Source: a virus. Taken from it: 64,000 nucleotides of DNA. The stretch lies in the IMG/VR virus record IMGVR_UViG_3300025828_000016, positions 1-64,000 of that record, one strand, 5' to 3'. A model generated the notes under the pieces. It ran no database searches. It saw nothing but the letters and a program-made list of their open reading frames with translations, and was not told the origin of the DNA. The position numbers and the translations under genes are program-made. Of this stretch, positions 21,101 to 28,935 are shown in pieces. The number at the start of each line of letters is the position of its first letter. Positions within the stretch are counted from its first letter, which is position 1.

Positions 21101-22069
21101 TCCACCGTCCCCAGAAACATCAGGTCCGGTGCCTCCTTCTGGGGTCAAAGAAAGTATTTTTGTTGTAAAAATGTCTTTCCAAAGACCTTCGTTACCAATC
21201 CACTCTGCTAAAAATTCAGCTACGCCATTGTCTGTTTTTTCAACACCTTGTGTTCCAATGGTGACTTCTTCCGTGGTTCCATCAACAATTACTTTTTCTG
21301 GTGGCGTTCCAAGCGTTGTTGGTTCAATTAAGTCTGGATTAAAATTTATGTTATAAGTTGTCTGACTTGTACTGATTAATTTTAAAATACTTGGTTGTGC
21401 AAGAAACTCTTCTGCATTTGTAACTGTTATTTTTGCACTAGCATATGGACCTAAATCCTCTTCCACTACTGGGGCGGGTGCATTATTGGCATTACCGGCG
21501 TTCCCAACCGTTGTATTTACAGCGCCCACCTGACCGCATAGACCTGCAGCGGCACCTGGACCAAAACCTCCACCTGGGAGTTTTGCGCCACCGCCAGCGA
21601 GTGGGTTCTCGAAAAGAGGATCTTCAAAAGAATCAGTATCAGCAAAGGAAACCTTAACAGGTGCCATATATGTTGGTTCTTCGCCCTGATAATCATACCT
21701 TTTGAAGACACCTTTACGACTTGCAAGTAATTTTTCAATCAGTGCTTCAAATTCTTTTCCAGAGGGTTCAGATGGCAAAGAATCTTTGTCAATGTGATGA
21801 AGTTCTGGAACATAAACAAGACAAATAAATATATCATTTTTTATATCAGAAAAATTTTCAAAATTAGAAGAAACATAACTTGCCAAATGGGAATCAAAAA
21901 GGAAATCACCCTCCAGGTAATCTATTTTTTTTATAAAAAACCCATCAAACTCTTTTCTTGTTCTTAGAGTATTTGGTACCGCACTTTCTTGTACTACTTT
22001 TCTAACATATCCAATAGAAGAATCATTAAAACTATCGTATAGTATTGAATCTCTAGATATCCGAGACAT
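18149..22069 (-). CDS. Tail-associated bifunctional hydrolase: alpha/beta-hydrolase plus M15-type peptidase
   Basis: 1306 residues with two enzyme-like domains. At about 345-605 is an alpha/beta-hydrolase fold: oxyanion segment LWLHGNGG (about 375), nucleophile elbow GWSGGG (Ser about 462), an acidic candidate in YLDADYG (about 500) and a His in ASHTECGW (about 586). A long Pro/Gly/Thr linker (about 646-720) and a collagen-like Gly/Pro stretch (about 840-910) follow. At about 1000-1240 is a D-Ala-D-Ala carboxypeptidase/endolysin-like (M15) domain with STRRP, the zinc-binding NHWLGLAIDL and AEWWHFEH. In T4 the spike carries a muramidase to pierce peptidoglycan; here a peptidase could do that, with the esterase-like domain acting on a surface polymer. 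Catalytic activity is inferred from motifs only. Confidence 0.82.
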   Translation of the reverse strand: MSRISRDSILYDSFNDSSIGYVRKVVQESAVPNTLRTRKEFDGFFIKKIDYLEGDFLFDSHLASYVSSNFENFSDIKNDIFICLVYVPELHHIDKDSLPSEPSGKEFEALIEKLLASRKGVFKRYDYQGEEPTYMAPVKVSFADTDSFEDPLFENPLAGGGAKLPGGGFGPGAAAGLCGQVGAVNTTVGNAGNANNAPAPVVEEDLGPYASAKITVTNAEEFLAQPSILKLISTSQTTYNINFNPDLIEPTTLGTPPEKVIVDGTTEEVTIGTQGVEKTDNGVAEFLAEWIGNEGLWKDIFTTKILSLTPEGGTGPDVSGDGGTPSGNTGVIRTADCDEHMFTSKHNKYPGGKVQVFQPKNHDFGAPVDIMLWLHGNGGLGDRAKAVIDKGPGLPANENIIFIAPRMSGAPGNEGSVKNPYIESNIISDIMNQLRSKVNPTAAVTGFDDYPNIRSIRAYGWSGGGSPLSQFGSSWLRAHAHGLNPSGAFEKFKVFRYLDADYGNKDHINFAREVQNDTFGTAGREVWKRMVSWVVQTKGKPNSALSKPLEFSWAKAPEYPKKGNEERHSFLYPDGIPIYILDASHTECGWQTADIVGGATATPQASPPPQKAIVRIKQEVPGTAGNTQILFTGEGLSFVNFSKGKDVAEANAPEPAPTGDTKPPGDGTTPAPADGTTPTGTGTTPPAGGTPAPTPPAGGAAPEPTPEPTPAPAPENTNRDEELFKLLNDPSPTGALPENYVRQNPILIYKAAAAFYSGPEDVPAEIAPLMKYLTVKKHYDSLISDYYTVDPQGKEFFGGTPLEGKEEGDQAYLQIGQVFKPFLTKLKEQLEGTGTGTTPGGAASVGAPQPSATPAEPSAQEVANATPNVAQPAPAAAPGPCGSYGAPGVSGPPGSPVPLGSTPGEPGAYASAIGGIIPLTSSDYIGSDIVIREIVAVGSAGSVGGTGYGPASFAAHNTSEYGSRKWNKANGITKEIFNERNNKMYFPEGGEGSHFPAYSTPVINPNNKIGPNTPLNSVVNVSQEYMRKDVARYANAVGRELRSLGCVFYFDSTRRPLKANKDSPPGNHWLGLAIDLAPAASLTDPDQDVYVCTPDFVYKNRLYWRIYARSIGFSGIDNLIANKKVISSKKDEWYVGDSMPGNQVPHITINAAYIRKNPEDKKGKLFFRPTTGPFVDLTAIMFKHGFTPIGAKDNKGKSAPFFDFPKAKAAEYGLSEGSISQGLPLKGFPGAEWWHFEHLATNNKHTTSYDVVNRIAKEEKYLQIGRDKADDYATFEANWQKNKFKKAKPSAVNKDKRGLELYGSWW

Positions 22070-22365
22070 TATTTTTCCCCCTGAATTACGTCAAAAAGTT
22101 CTCTTTTGTCGTCTTCTGATAGTTCGACGCTGGCATCAGTTTTCTTCGCCATAATGGACGTAAGTTTTACTAATTGTTCATTGGATCTTTGTAAAGTCTC
22201 GACATACTTTGCTGCGATTAAACCAAGGTCTTTGTGAGTTTCTTGACCATTGGTTATTTCCGCAAAGACTTGTGTGAGGAGTGTAGAGGTAATATCACGA
22301 TCATCACGGATATTACTGATTGCTTCTTGAATATAATTTTCTAAATCTTTTACTGATCGTCCCAT
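22069..22365 (-). CDS. Small helical phage protein next to late sigma factor
   Basis: 98 residues, mostly helical (VKDLENYIQEAISNIRDD; YVETLQRSNEQLVKLTSIMAKK). No family recognised. The start overlaps the 3' end of the gp55-like sigma gene by 16 bases and its stop overlaps the start of the tail hydrolase, so it is translationally coupled to both. Position next to the late sigma factor makes a late-transcription cofactor (T4 gp33-like) conceivable, but I see no sequence support for that. It could equally be a small tail chaperone. Confidence 0.6.
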   Translation of the reverse strand: MGRSVKDLENYIQEAISNIRDDRDITSTLLTQVFAEITNGQETHKDLGLIAAKYVETLQRSNEQLVKLTSIMAKKTDASVELSEDDKRELFDVIQGEK

Positions 22366-23048
22366 TCTTTTTTAAACTCCGCATACCTCTTGCGTACTTT
22401 ATTTAGAGAACTTACGACTTGTTTCGTATTTAGTCCGGTTATTTCTCTAATATACAAGTAAATAGCTTTTTTATTAAAAATTTCTATATTGTTTGCTTCG
22501 TTAAAAAGAATCTCAATCGCTTGAATTGTCTTTACTTCATTTTCTCGAAGGGGCATTTTTTTCCAAGATTGTATTTCTTTGTTCAGGTGAGAAAAGAATT
22601 CATGTTTATTTCTATCATCAATGTAGGTATTGTGAACTACGAGTTGTTGGATTGTTGTAGTATTGGATTTATCTGACTGCGAAAGAAAGTATTCTTCCAG
22701 ATGTGTTTCTCTTTTTGCTTTCTTAGAGGTCTTTTTAACCTCTGCTATAAACCAGTTCTTGGAAACGACGCTGAAGTAGGTAAATGCTTTTGATCCTTTC
22801 TCTGGGTCGAAGTTGTTGAGAACTGTAATCAACCAGTTCTTACAGTCGTCTTTGAGAGAATCAATATTAGGGAGAGAAGTGAACTTGTAGGTGTAGACAA
22901 TCTTGTCCACCATTTCATCAAACACTGGTCCGATGAATTCTTTATAAAGTTCATTACGACGCTTGGGATTTTGCGTAGAACAATATTCTACAATAGCATC
23001 TTGGTGTTCTTTTCTAAAATAATGGTTTTTAGTTCTCTTCCTCGCCAT
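22350..23048 (-). CDS. 55: Late-transcription sigma factor, T4 gp55-like
   Basis: 232 residues. The block at about 85-120 (NFDPEKGSKAFTYFSVVSKN, then WFIAEVKKTSKKAKRET) is the sigma region 2-like core seen in T4 gp55 and its marine relatives; it binds host RNA polymerase and recognises the TATAAATA late promoter element. The basic C-terminus (SLNKVRKRYAEFKKEW) may correspond to the segment that contacts the sliding clamp or beta flap in T4. The ATG overlaps the previous gene by 20 bases and is preceded by a GAGGAAG ribosome binding site. TATAAATA sequences at 43026 and 61125 are candidate targets. Confidence 0.87.
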   Translation of the reverse strand: MARKRTKNHYFRKEHQDAIVEYCSTQNPKRRNELYKEFIGPVFDEMVDKIVYTYKFTSLPNIDSLKDDCKNWLITVLNNFDPEKGSKAFTYFSVVSKNWFIAEVKKTSKKAKRETHLEEYFLSQSDKSNTTTIQQLVVHNTYIDDRNKHEFFSHLNKEIQSWKKMPLRENEVKTIQAIEILFNEANNIEIFNKKAIYLYIREITGLNTKQVVSSLNKVRKRYAEFKKEWDDQ

Positions 23049-23319
23049 AGTCTTCTTCCTCTTGTCTTAGGACACGCTGAAAACTTTGGCATTCCTCCAC
23101 GAGTGCTTTTGAGTGACGAAGTAAATTACCAAGGGTTTCGTCACCATAAAAACGTTCAAGACCGTGAACTATGTCTATATGGTTTTGATATTCTTCTAGA
23201 GTTTCGCTGAATTTATCCAACTCTTCTTGAAAGGTTAAGAACCTTCTTAATAGTTGTGTAATATACCAGATAAAAACTATGTTGAGAATAACTGAGAGGG
23301 CCAAGAAAAGGTGTGTCAT
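23029..23319 (-). CDS. Small membrane-anchored coiled-coil protein, conserved in T4-like phages
   Basis: 96 residues. Residues 1-22 form one hydrophobic segment (LFLALSVILNIVFIWYI), followed by a helical region with FYGDETLGNLLRHSK and an acidic tail. I recall closely similar hypothetical proteins in T4-like cyanophages, always near gp55-type genes, with no known function. The start ATG forms an ATGA overlap with the stop of the zinc ribbon gene, so it is translationally coupled. Probably an inner-membrane protein with a cytoplasmic helical tail. Confidence 0.75.
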   Translation of the reverse strand: MTHLFLALSVILNIVFIWYITQLLRRFLTFQEELDKFSETLEEYQNHIDIVHGLERFYGDETLGNLLRHSKALVEECQSFQRVLRQEEEDYGEEEN

Positions 23320-23564
23320 CTGCTACTATCTAGTTCCTTTTTTTGATTTTTGAGATCTTCTTTTGAGTTCTCAATAAATTCTTTGGTTAAATCGCCAGTT
23401 TTCTTTGCTTTTTCTTGTTTATTTCCACTGTAAGAAAAGTCTGATGGTTTTCTTGCGATATTTTTAGAATCGCACCAAGAGCAATTTTCTATAGTTTCGC
23501 ACATTAAGTGGCTTGTTTTCCACTCGCCTAAACAATCTCCACATTGATAAACATAAATTGGCAA
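23316..23564 (-). CDS. FmdB-type zinc ribbon protein (TTG start)
   Basis: 82 residues. MPIYVYQCGDC followed by CSWCDSKNIARKPSDFSY is the FmdB/CxxC...CxxC zinc ribbon signature. The initiation codon is TTG (23564-23562), supported by an AGGAGGG ribosome binding site eight bases upstream and by the family's conserved MPxYxYxC start. The C-terminal half is Lys/Glu-rich. FmdB-like proteins are thought to be regulatory or nucleic-acid-binding; in phages their role is unknown. Confidence 0.8.
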   Translation of the reverse strand: MPIYVYQCGDCLGEWKTSHLMCETIENCSWCDSKNIARKPSDFSYSGNKQEKAKKTGDLTKEFIENSKEDLKNQKKELDSSR

Positions 23565-23580
23565 TTTAAAACCCTCCTAG

Positions 23581-23802
23581 TTACTTTGGTTGATCTGCGA
23601 TAACATCCCAATCATGAGATGTTTCTTCATTAACTTTAACTAGTGGTGGATTCAAAACAACAAGACCTTCTGGTGAATTGGTCATTTTAAAACCTTCTAA
23701 AACTGGAACAATATCAGATTGCTCCATTAGGGATTTTTGTAGTGCCATCATAAGAGCGCCAATTGCTTGCTTTGATAAATTTGTGTGTTGTACGTCAGTC
23801 AT
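23581..23802 (-). CDS. Small conserved phage protein of unknown function
   Basis: 73 residues from the ATG at 23802, chosen because AAAGGAG lies 9 bases upstream and the longer frame would overlap the dehydrogenase gene. The sequence SKQAIGALMMALQKSLMEQS followed by DIVPVLEGFKM resembles a hypothetical protein I recall from many marine T4-like phages, without assigned function. It ends in a charged tail. It separates the glycan island from the late sigma genes. Confidence 0.72.
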   Translation of the reverse strand: MTDVQHTNLSKQAIGALMMALQKSLMEQSDIVPVLEGFKMTNSPEGLVVLNPPLVKVNEETSHDWDVIADQPK

Positions 23803-23803
23803 A

Positions 23804-24613
23804 TTATTTACTCCTTTGAGTGTTATTAAACTCAATTGATTTTTCAAGCATTTCAAACATTATATCTTGTTTTTTTGAAAAGTTTAATAACTCTGTGGAA
23901 TCTTTTGGTAAGCATTTTCCACCATAACCAAATTTTCCGTCTGGACCAGGGACCATTGTATGTTGTTCCCCAACCCATTCTGCTCTAGCAAAATGCTTTC
24001 TAAAGTTAGAATAATCAATATCTTTCTTCTCACAAAGGTTAAAAATATGGTTACAATAAGAAACTTTTAAACTATAAAACGTGTTTCTAGCTAATTTGAG
24101 TAGTTCTATCTCTTCCCACTTTTCAGTCTCAAAAAATTGTATATTTTTATTATTATGGTGATTATAAAATTTAGAGTATAACTCTTTGACTTTTTGTGTG
24201 TGTTCTTTTGGTCCTGATAGGTATAATTCTGTTTCATTGACAAAATCTTGCATTGCAGTTCTTTCGGTAAGAAACTCTGGATTGAATACAATATTGTCTA
24301 AATTATACTTCTTAGACAACATATCACATGTGCCCACAGGAATTGTGGACTTAATAACAATGGTGGAGGAATGATTATTTAATTCCTTATAACGAACCAA
24401 GCACTCTTCTAAAATAGAAGTATTCAATGTTCCATTTTGCAAATCTGTTGGAACATTTACAAAAATAATATCACAATTATAAGTTTTCACTATATGATCT
24501 GTTGAATTATAATTTTGATTATTTGGATCATATATCTGCAAATTGGCTACGACAGAAAGTTGACTTACTGCCTTACCAACAAATCCAAACCCAACAATGC
24601 CTACATCATTCAT
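23804..24613 (-). CDS. Short UDP-glucose/GDP-mannose dehydrogenase-family protein
   Basis: 269 residues. The N-terminus has a Rossmann motif (VGIVGFGFVGKAV), then FVNVPTDLQNGTL, a VIKSTIPVGT segment and NPEFLTER, all family hallmarks. The catalytic Cys motif is present as GYGGKCLPKD at about residue 229. Usual members run to about 390-450 residues with a C-terminal UDP-binding domain; here the protein ends soon after the central dimerisation helix, so the third domain is missing. It could still oxidise a nucleotide sugar with a different partner or act on another sugar-acid substrate. It is the last gene of the glycan island and overlaps the preceding gene's stop by 8 bases. Confidence 0.8.
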   Translation of the reverse strand: MNDVGIVGFGFVGKAVSQLSVVANLQIYDPNNQNYNSTDHIVKTYNCDIIFVNVPTDLQNGTLNTSILEECLVRYKELNNHSSTIVIKSTIPVGTCDMLSKKYNLDNIVFNPEFLTERTAMQDFVNETELYLSGPKEHTQKVKELYSKFYNHHNNKNIQFFETEKWEEIELLKLARNTFYSLKVSYCNHIFNLCEKKDIDYSNFRKHFARAEWVGEQHTMVPGPDGKFGYGGKCLPKDSTELLNFSKKQDIMFEMLEKSIEFNNTQRSK

Positions 24614-25409
24614 GCCACAACTCTCTATTTAAAAATTTACATTTGTTTTTATTCCAAAGATTGTTTTTGTAAAAATGCCATTTATAAAGACAATGATTAT
24701 TTAAACAATAATCCTCCGTATATCTATACAATTTTGAACTTTTGTTTTGCTTATCTTTAAGAAATTCATTTGAAAACCAATCGTCCGCGTTGGTGTCAAA
24801 ACATCCTTTCATCATTTCATTAATGTACTCGCTATCTTTTGACAAATAGTTTAATACATGATCAAATAAATTACAAACTATACTTATATTGTGTGAGTTA
24901 CCATAAAACCAATGATCTGACAATCCTGCGTTTATTTGACTCCAATATGCACTATACACGCTATCCATTTCTAAAGTTGGATCAAAATCTATGTAACTGG
25001 TTTTATTTTTACCGTGATTGTGATAACCAACATCAAATCTACTAGTAACTACGCAATCATATTTTTTACCAGTTTCTGACTCATAAAGCAACCTTAAGTC
25101 GTTACTTTTTTTTCTAGTGTAGAGAAAACTCAAAGTTTTAAATATATCGCCTCGACTACCACTAAATCTACTCATATCAAGTTGAGCGATCTTGTTTTCA
25201 AAAAGTAATTGCTCTTGAAAGATCATTTTTTTTGGATTAAAAAGATCAATAGTTTCTTTCTCCAAAGACTTATCCCAGCAGTGAATAAACACATCAGGTT
25301 TATGCACCATAACTTGATCAAAAAGATGTTTATAATTTTCTTTTTGACCTTGACCGGCGTATATAGTGCTACCTTTGGGATAACCAAATAGACATAAAGC
25401 AATATTCAT
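24606..25409 (-). CDS. Putative glycosyltransferase
   Basis: 267 residues. MNIALCLFGYPKGST is a GT-A-like start, and VVTSRFDVGYH contains a possible DxD-related metal site (RFD). This matches a loose group of capsule-type glycosyltransferases annotated only by context. No signal peptide or membrane segment. It lies 4 bases from the methyltransferase and overlaps the dehydrogenase by 8 bases, so it belongs to the glycan operon. Acceptor and donor cannot be told from sequence. Confidence 0.6.
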   Translation of the reverse strand: MNIALCLFGYPKGSTIYAGQGQKENYKHLFDQVMVHKPDVFIHCWDKSLEKETIDLFNPKKMIFQEQLLFENKIAQLDMSRFSGSRGDIFKTLSFLYTRKKSNDLRLLYESETGKKYDCVVTSRFDVGYHNHGKNKTSYIDFDPTLEMDSVYSAYWSQINAGLSDHWFYGNSHNISIVCNLFDHVLNYLSKDSEYINEMMKGCFDTNADDWFSNEFLKDKQNKSSKLYRYTEDYCLNNHCLYKWHFYKNNLWNKNKCKFLNRELWHE

Positions 25410-25413
25410 ATTT

Positions 25414-26151
25414 TTAACTGTGTAATTTTACTTGTTCGTCATACCATTCGGACTCTTCTTTATAAATGTCTTGTTCTTGCAAATCATCATGATCAAAATT
25501 AATAATACCGCCGAAGCTTTTTGCAAATGATCGTTTTACAAGAAAAGCCATACCAATTCTACAATATGGTTGAGTGCCGGGACCGCCTCCAAAGGGCAAA
25601 TTAATGATGTCAAAAGTCCCATCGTTAAACTCTTTATACAGATCTAAAACAAATTTTCTGGGACCAGTATGAGAAAAAGTATCATGAAAGACGATTGTTC
25701 CCTCTGGTGATAAAAGTGGATACACTTTTAAAAAATCATTTTTTGTTCCTTCATATGAATGACACCCATCAATGAAAGCAAAATCAATTTCTCCACCGGT
25801 ATCTTCGCGTAATATATTAGAAAACTCATCACTTCTTGTGTCAACTTTTGTTAACTTAAAAGTGTCTTCATCATATCCTCGACTAATTAATCCACTTCTT
25901 ATAGTATTTATATCAGGAGTAATTGGTATTTTTCCACCCGAATAAGCACCGATTGGACCAAAAAAATCATATCCATAAACTTTTCCACCAATTTTAGAAG
26001 CAACTTTACACAATTCATGTGTGGTGTTACCATATTGCACACCTATTTCTACTATAGTTTTATAATTGCAAAAATCAATATAACTTGATAAAAGAGGAGC
26101 CCAATTGATGTCTGGATTTATATCCTTATCGTTATTGTTTTTAAGTTTCAT
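25414..26151 (-). CDS. SAM-dependent methyltransferase (Methyltransf_24-like)
   Basis: 245 residues. The SAM-binding region is visible as TIVEIGVQYGNTTHELCKVA, with an acidic strand end GKVYGYDFFG. The downstream DFAFIDGCHSYEGTKNDF and PEGTIVFHDT segments are typical of class I Methyltransf_24 enzymes that act on sugars and secondary metabolites. Probably O-methylates a sugar or nucleotide sugar made by neighbouring genes. Start is supported by its spacing from the transaldolase-like gene. Substrate unknown. Confidence 0.8.
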   Translation of the reverse strand: MKLKNNNDKDINPDINWAPLLSSYIDFCNYKTIVEIGVQYGNTTHELCKVASKIGGKVYGYDFFGPIGAYSGGKIPITPDINTIRSGLISRGYDEDTFKLTKVDTRSDEFSNILREDTGGEIDFAFIDGCHSYEGTKNDFLKVYPLLSPEGTIVFHDTFSHTGPRKFVLDLYKEFNDGTFDIINLPFGGGPGTQPYCRIGMAFLVKRSFAKSFGGIINFDHDDLQEQDIYKEESEWYDEQVKLHS

Positions 26152-26177
26152 TTTTATTATATTCTTTGTCTTGCAAC

Positions 26178-26870
26178 TTATAAAATTAAATTAGCGCCGT
26201 CCATATGAAAATCATATGAAGTTTTTACAGAAAAATCATGAAGCGATACTCCAATCCTATTCATCTTATCATAGACATCCTTTGGTACAGTAATGATATC
26301 GCATCCACTTTTTTCAGCGTGTAGGATATCTAGAACTCTTTGACAACCAGCCCACAAAATTTTTACATTATCATTATTTCTAAATTTAGAAACTGCGTAA
26401 TTTACAATATCAAAAGGATCAGCACCAACATCGCCAATTCTACCACAAAAAATAGAAACTATAGTCATTTTATCCGAGGTGTTTAAAAATTCTAAATTAT
26501 CAATTTGATCTTTTGTATAAACGCATGTGGTATTAATATTTAATTTTTTATCCAGAACCATTTCTTTTACTAAACCTGTAAAATCTTCTCCATATGGTCC
26601 AACAACTGGTATTTTAACAAATACTTCTTCCCCAAAAGAAGATATTTTTAGTGCTTGTTCTCGACATTCGTCTAAAGTTTCACCAAAAACTTGAAATGAA
26701 ACAGGTTTTTTATTAACATTCAGTTCTACAGTTTTTTCTATAAACGACTCATAGTCTGTAATTTTTGATTTTTTAAGAAAACCAATATTAGTTGTTACGC
26801 CATCTGCGGTATTTATATATTCTTCAATATAGTCACTTCCATCATAATAGATATCAATTTTACTTTTCAT
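26178..26870 (-). CDS. Transaldolase/fructose-6-phosphate aldolase-family protein
   Basis: 230 residues from the ATG at 26870, which has GGAG six bases upstream; a longer frame starts at 26882. The barrel motifs fit the family: DGVTTNIGFLKKS near the N-terminus, FQVFGETLDE, and EEVFVKIPVVG with the Schiff-base Lys at about residue 88. Marine phages often carry talC for host carbon metabolism, but here the gene is locked in a sugar-nucleotide operon, overlapping the kinase/nucleotidyltransferase fusion by 11 bases, so building or trimming an unusual sugar is more likely. Confidence 0.78.
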   Translation of the reverse strand: MKSKIDIYYDGSDYIEEYINTADGVTTNIGFLKKSKITDYESFIEKTVELNVNKKPVSFQVFGETLDECREQALKISSFGEEVFVKIPVVGPYGEDFTGLVKEMVLDKKLNINTTCVYTKDQIDNLEFLNTSDKMTIVSIFCGRIGDVGADPFDIVNYAVSKFRNNDNVKILWAGCQRVLDILHAEKSGCDIITVPKDVYDKMNRIGVSLHDFSVKTSYDFHMDGANLIL

Positions 26871-28935
26871 TGAACTCTCCATCTCTAAAGTTTAATTTAT
26901 TTAACCATGCGGTTGCCATTAATAAGGCAAATATACCATGATCTCTTCCCATTTTTAATCTAAAAGGCGTAAATCGTATGAAATAGGTTGACATATAAAA
27001 AATGCAATCTTCAATCGTATCGCTGGTATACGGAAGGATTGATTTTATTAATTCCAATGAGTCGCTAGTTGCCTCGAACCAACGAGAGTCGCATATAAAG
27101 TTATCTCCATCTATGAATATTTCTGGATCAATTAAGTTCCATTCAGAATATCTAGCCAAGATTGATTGAGATAGTTTCCCCAAATCAAGTTTGTGAGTAT
27201 CCATATATTTAGAACCATCCATATCAATTAATTTATAAGTATCATTAATTATATTGTATAAAATATTCTCTAATGTTAGATCTCCATGTACTGGTGTTAA
27301 TCTTGAAGGGGCAAACTTTAAAATAGATGTGGAATTAAAAACGTGTTTTAAATTTTTGTGTGCAACACCATTTATTTTCAACTCGTCTGAACTAATAATC
27401 TTTTTCATATCTTTATCTTTAGACGAAAAAAGATTGAGTTTTTTGATAATTTTTTCGTCTATAAAGTTATTGAATGTATCTTTAGATTGTTGTGGTGTTA
27501 AATCTTTTCCGTAGCAATATACATTTTCTTTTAATTTATTTATTATCCTTCCTAGTACTTGCTTTTTTGTATTCTTTGGAAAATTATCTAATTTATAAAA
27601 GTTTTCCAAATACTCCATGTCATAATAGCATTGTAAATTATTTTCTACTAAACATAAAGTCTCTGGACATATATTGTTAATAAAAAAGTTAAATCTTTCT
27701 AGGTCTTTAAACTGTCTTTTTAGAGTATTAATATGTTTATCACTATCTACAATATTTTTGTTTACGCATTTTCTAATAAATTTTTTTCCTGACCCATCCT
27801 CAATTAAGAATGTTGAAGCGCCGGAATTGGCGCTTAAGTCTTTTAAAATTTTCTGCTCATTTGAATTTAAAATACCACTTATGTTAACTTCTAATGGTTC
27901 ATTTCTAAAATTTTCAAATGAATTTGCTTGAGTTGTAAAAGGTTTTGATGGTTTCCTATCATTTACTAAAAATCTAGGTCCAGACGCCAATCCAGTAACC
28001 AAATGATCATAAGGTATATTTAACTCTTTCAAAAGATTAATAAATTCTTTTTTATATTTAGTACTTCTAGCTGTCGTTAATACTATTTTATGTTTATCTT
28101 GCTTTAATTGTCTTAAGAAATTTATATTGTCCTTAAGGGGAGTATTATCATCTAAAACGTTAGTTGAATTATCTTTGTGTTTAAGTAACACACCGTCTAC
28201 ATCAAAGAAAAATGAACATTCATTTCTTCTTTTCTCGATGCAATTCTGTAGCATCTCGGGATCTCCAAAAAAATAAGCATCATTTATTTTTGAAAAAGTT
28301 ACAGGATCATCGGATAGAAAAATATCTTTTATAACATCAGAAACGTATTCATTGAGTTTATCATTTTTAAATCTTCCAAGGTCAGGAAAATATATACAAC
28401 CTAAGATTCCCCAGACTTCAAACATGTTAAAATCAACGCTTTGTTTTTCTAAAATATCTACTATTTTATCATCTTTTAATATAATTTTAGACCAATTGTT
28501 GCTTTCACTTTCTGATATTTCCCAAACAGGCACAACAACCTTTTTGAATTTAACTTCTAGCATTTTTTCAAATAAATTATCAACATTTATTTTATGATCG
28601 CAATCGCACACAATCGCATTACTAATGTTTTGTTTTTTTAATGCCTCACAAATTGTATTCCTTGGTCCTTTTGTTTTTGTATTAATGACAATGTTCTTTA
28701 TTTTTTCACCCTCAAAGAGAATATTTTTTTCTAGATAAGAAGACACATTATAATCCTCTTCTTGATCTCTTCTGAAAATAAAATAAACATTATCAATGTA
28801 ATCTTTCCACTTATAAAAAGGTTCAACTGCTTGCTCTATAAATGTTTGATCACCAAGTTTCATAAAAGGTTTAAATTTATAATCAAATCTACTACCTTCT
28901 CCTGCCATCAAAAAAACAACATTTGTTTTAGTCAT
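26860..28935 (-). CDS. Trifunctional fusion: nucleotidyltransferase, HAD phosphatase, APH-like kinase
   Basis: 691 residues. Residues about 1-235 are a GT-A nucleotidyltransferase (VVFLMAGEGSRF with KPFMKLGDQTF). Residues about 238-340 are a HAD domain (FFFDVDGVLLKHKD, VLTTARSTKY, FLVNDRKPSK). Residues about 370-690 are an aminoglycoside/choline-kinase-like domain with the catalytic loop VHGDLTLENILYN and the metal site LIDMDGS. Kinase plus phosphatase plus nucleotidyltransferase in one chain could activate a sugar or alcohol to a nucleotide derivative. The N-terminus overlaps the carbamoyltransferase by 8 bases. Each domain call is firm; the combined pathway is inference. Confidence 0.85.
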   Translation of the reverse strand: MTKTNVVFLMAGEGSRFDYKFKPFMKLGDQTFIEQAVEPFYKWKDYIDNVYFIFRRDQEEDYNVSSYLEKNILFEGEKIKNIVINTKTKGPRNTICEALKKQNISNAIVCDCDHKINVDNLFEKMLEVKFKKVVVPVWEISESESNNWSKIILKDDKIVDILEKQSVDFNMFEVWGILGCIYFPDLGRFKNDKLNEYVSDVIKDIFLSDDPVTFSKINDAYFFGDPEMLQNCIEKRRNECSFFFDVDGVLLKHKDNSTNVLDDNTPLKDNINFLRQLKQDKHKIVLTTARSTKYKKEFINLLKELNIPYDHLVTGLASGPRFLVNDRKPSKPFTTQANSFENFRNEPLEVNISGILNSNEQKILKDLSANSGASTFLIEDGSGKKFIRKCVNKNIVDSDKHINTLKRQFKDLERFNFFINNICPETLCLVENNLQCYYDMEYLENFYKLDNFPKNTKKQVLGRIINKLKENVYCYGKDLTPQQSKDTFNNFIDEKIIKKLNLFSSKDKDMKKIISSDELKINGVAHKNLKHVFNSTSILKFAPSRLTPVHGDLTLENILYNIINDTYKLIDMDGSKYMDTHKLDLGKLSQSILARYSEWNLIDPEIFIDGDNFICDSRWFEATSDSLELIKSILPYTSDTIEDCIFYMSTYFIRFTPFRLKMGRDHGIFALLMATAWLNKLNFRDGEFNEK

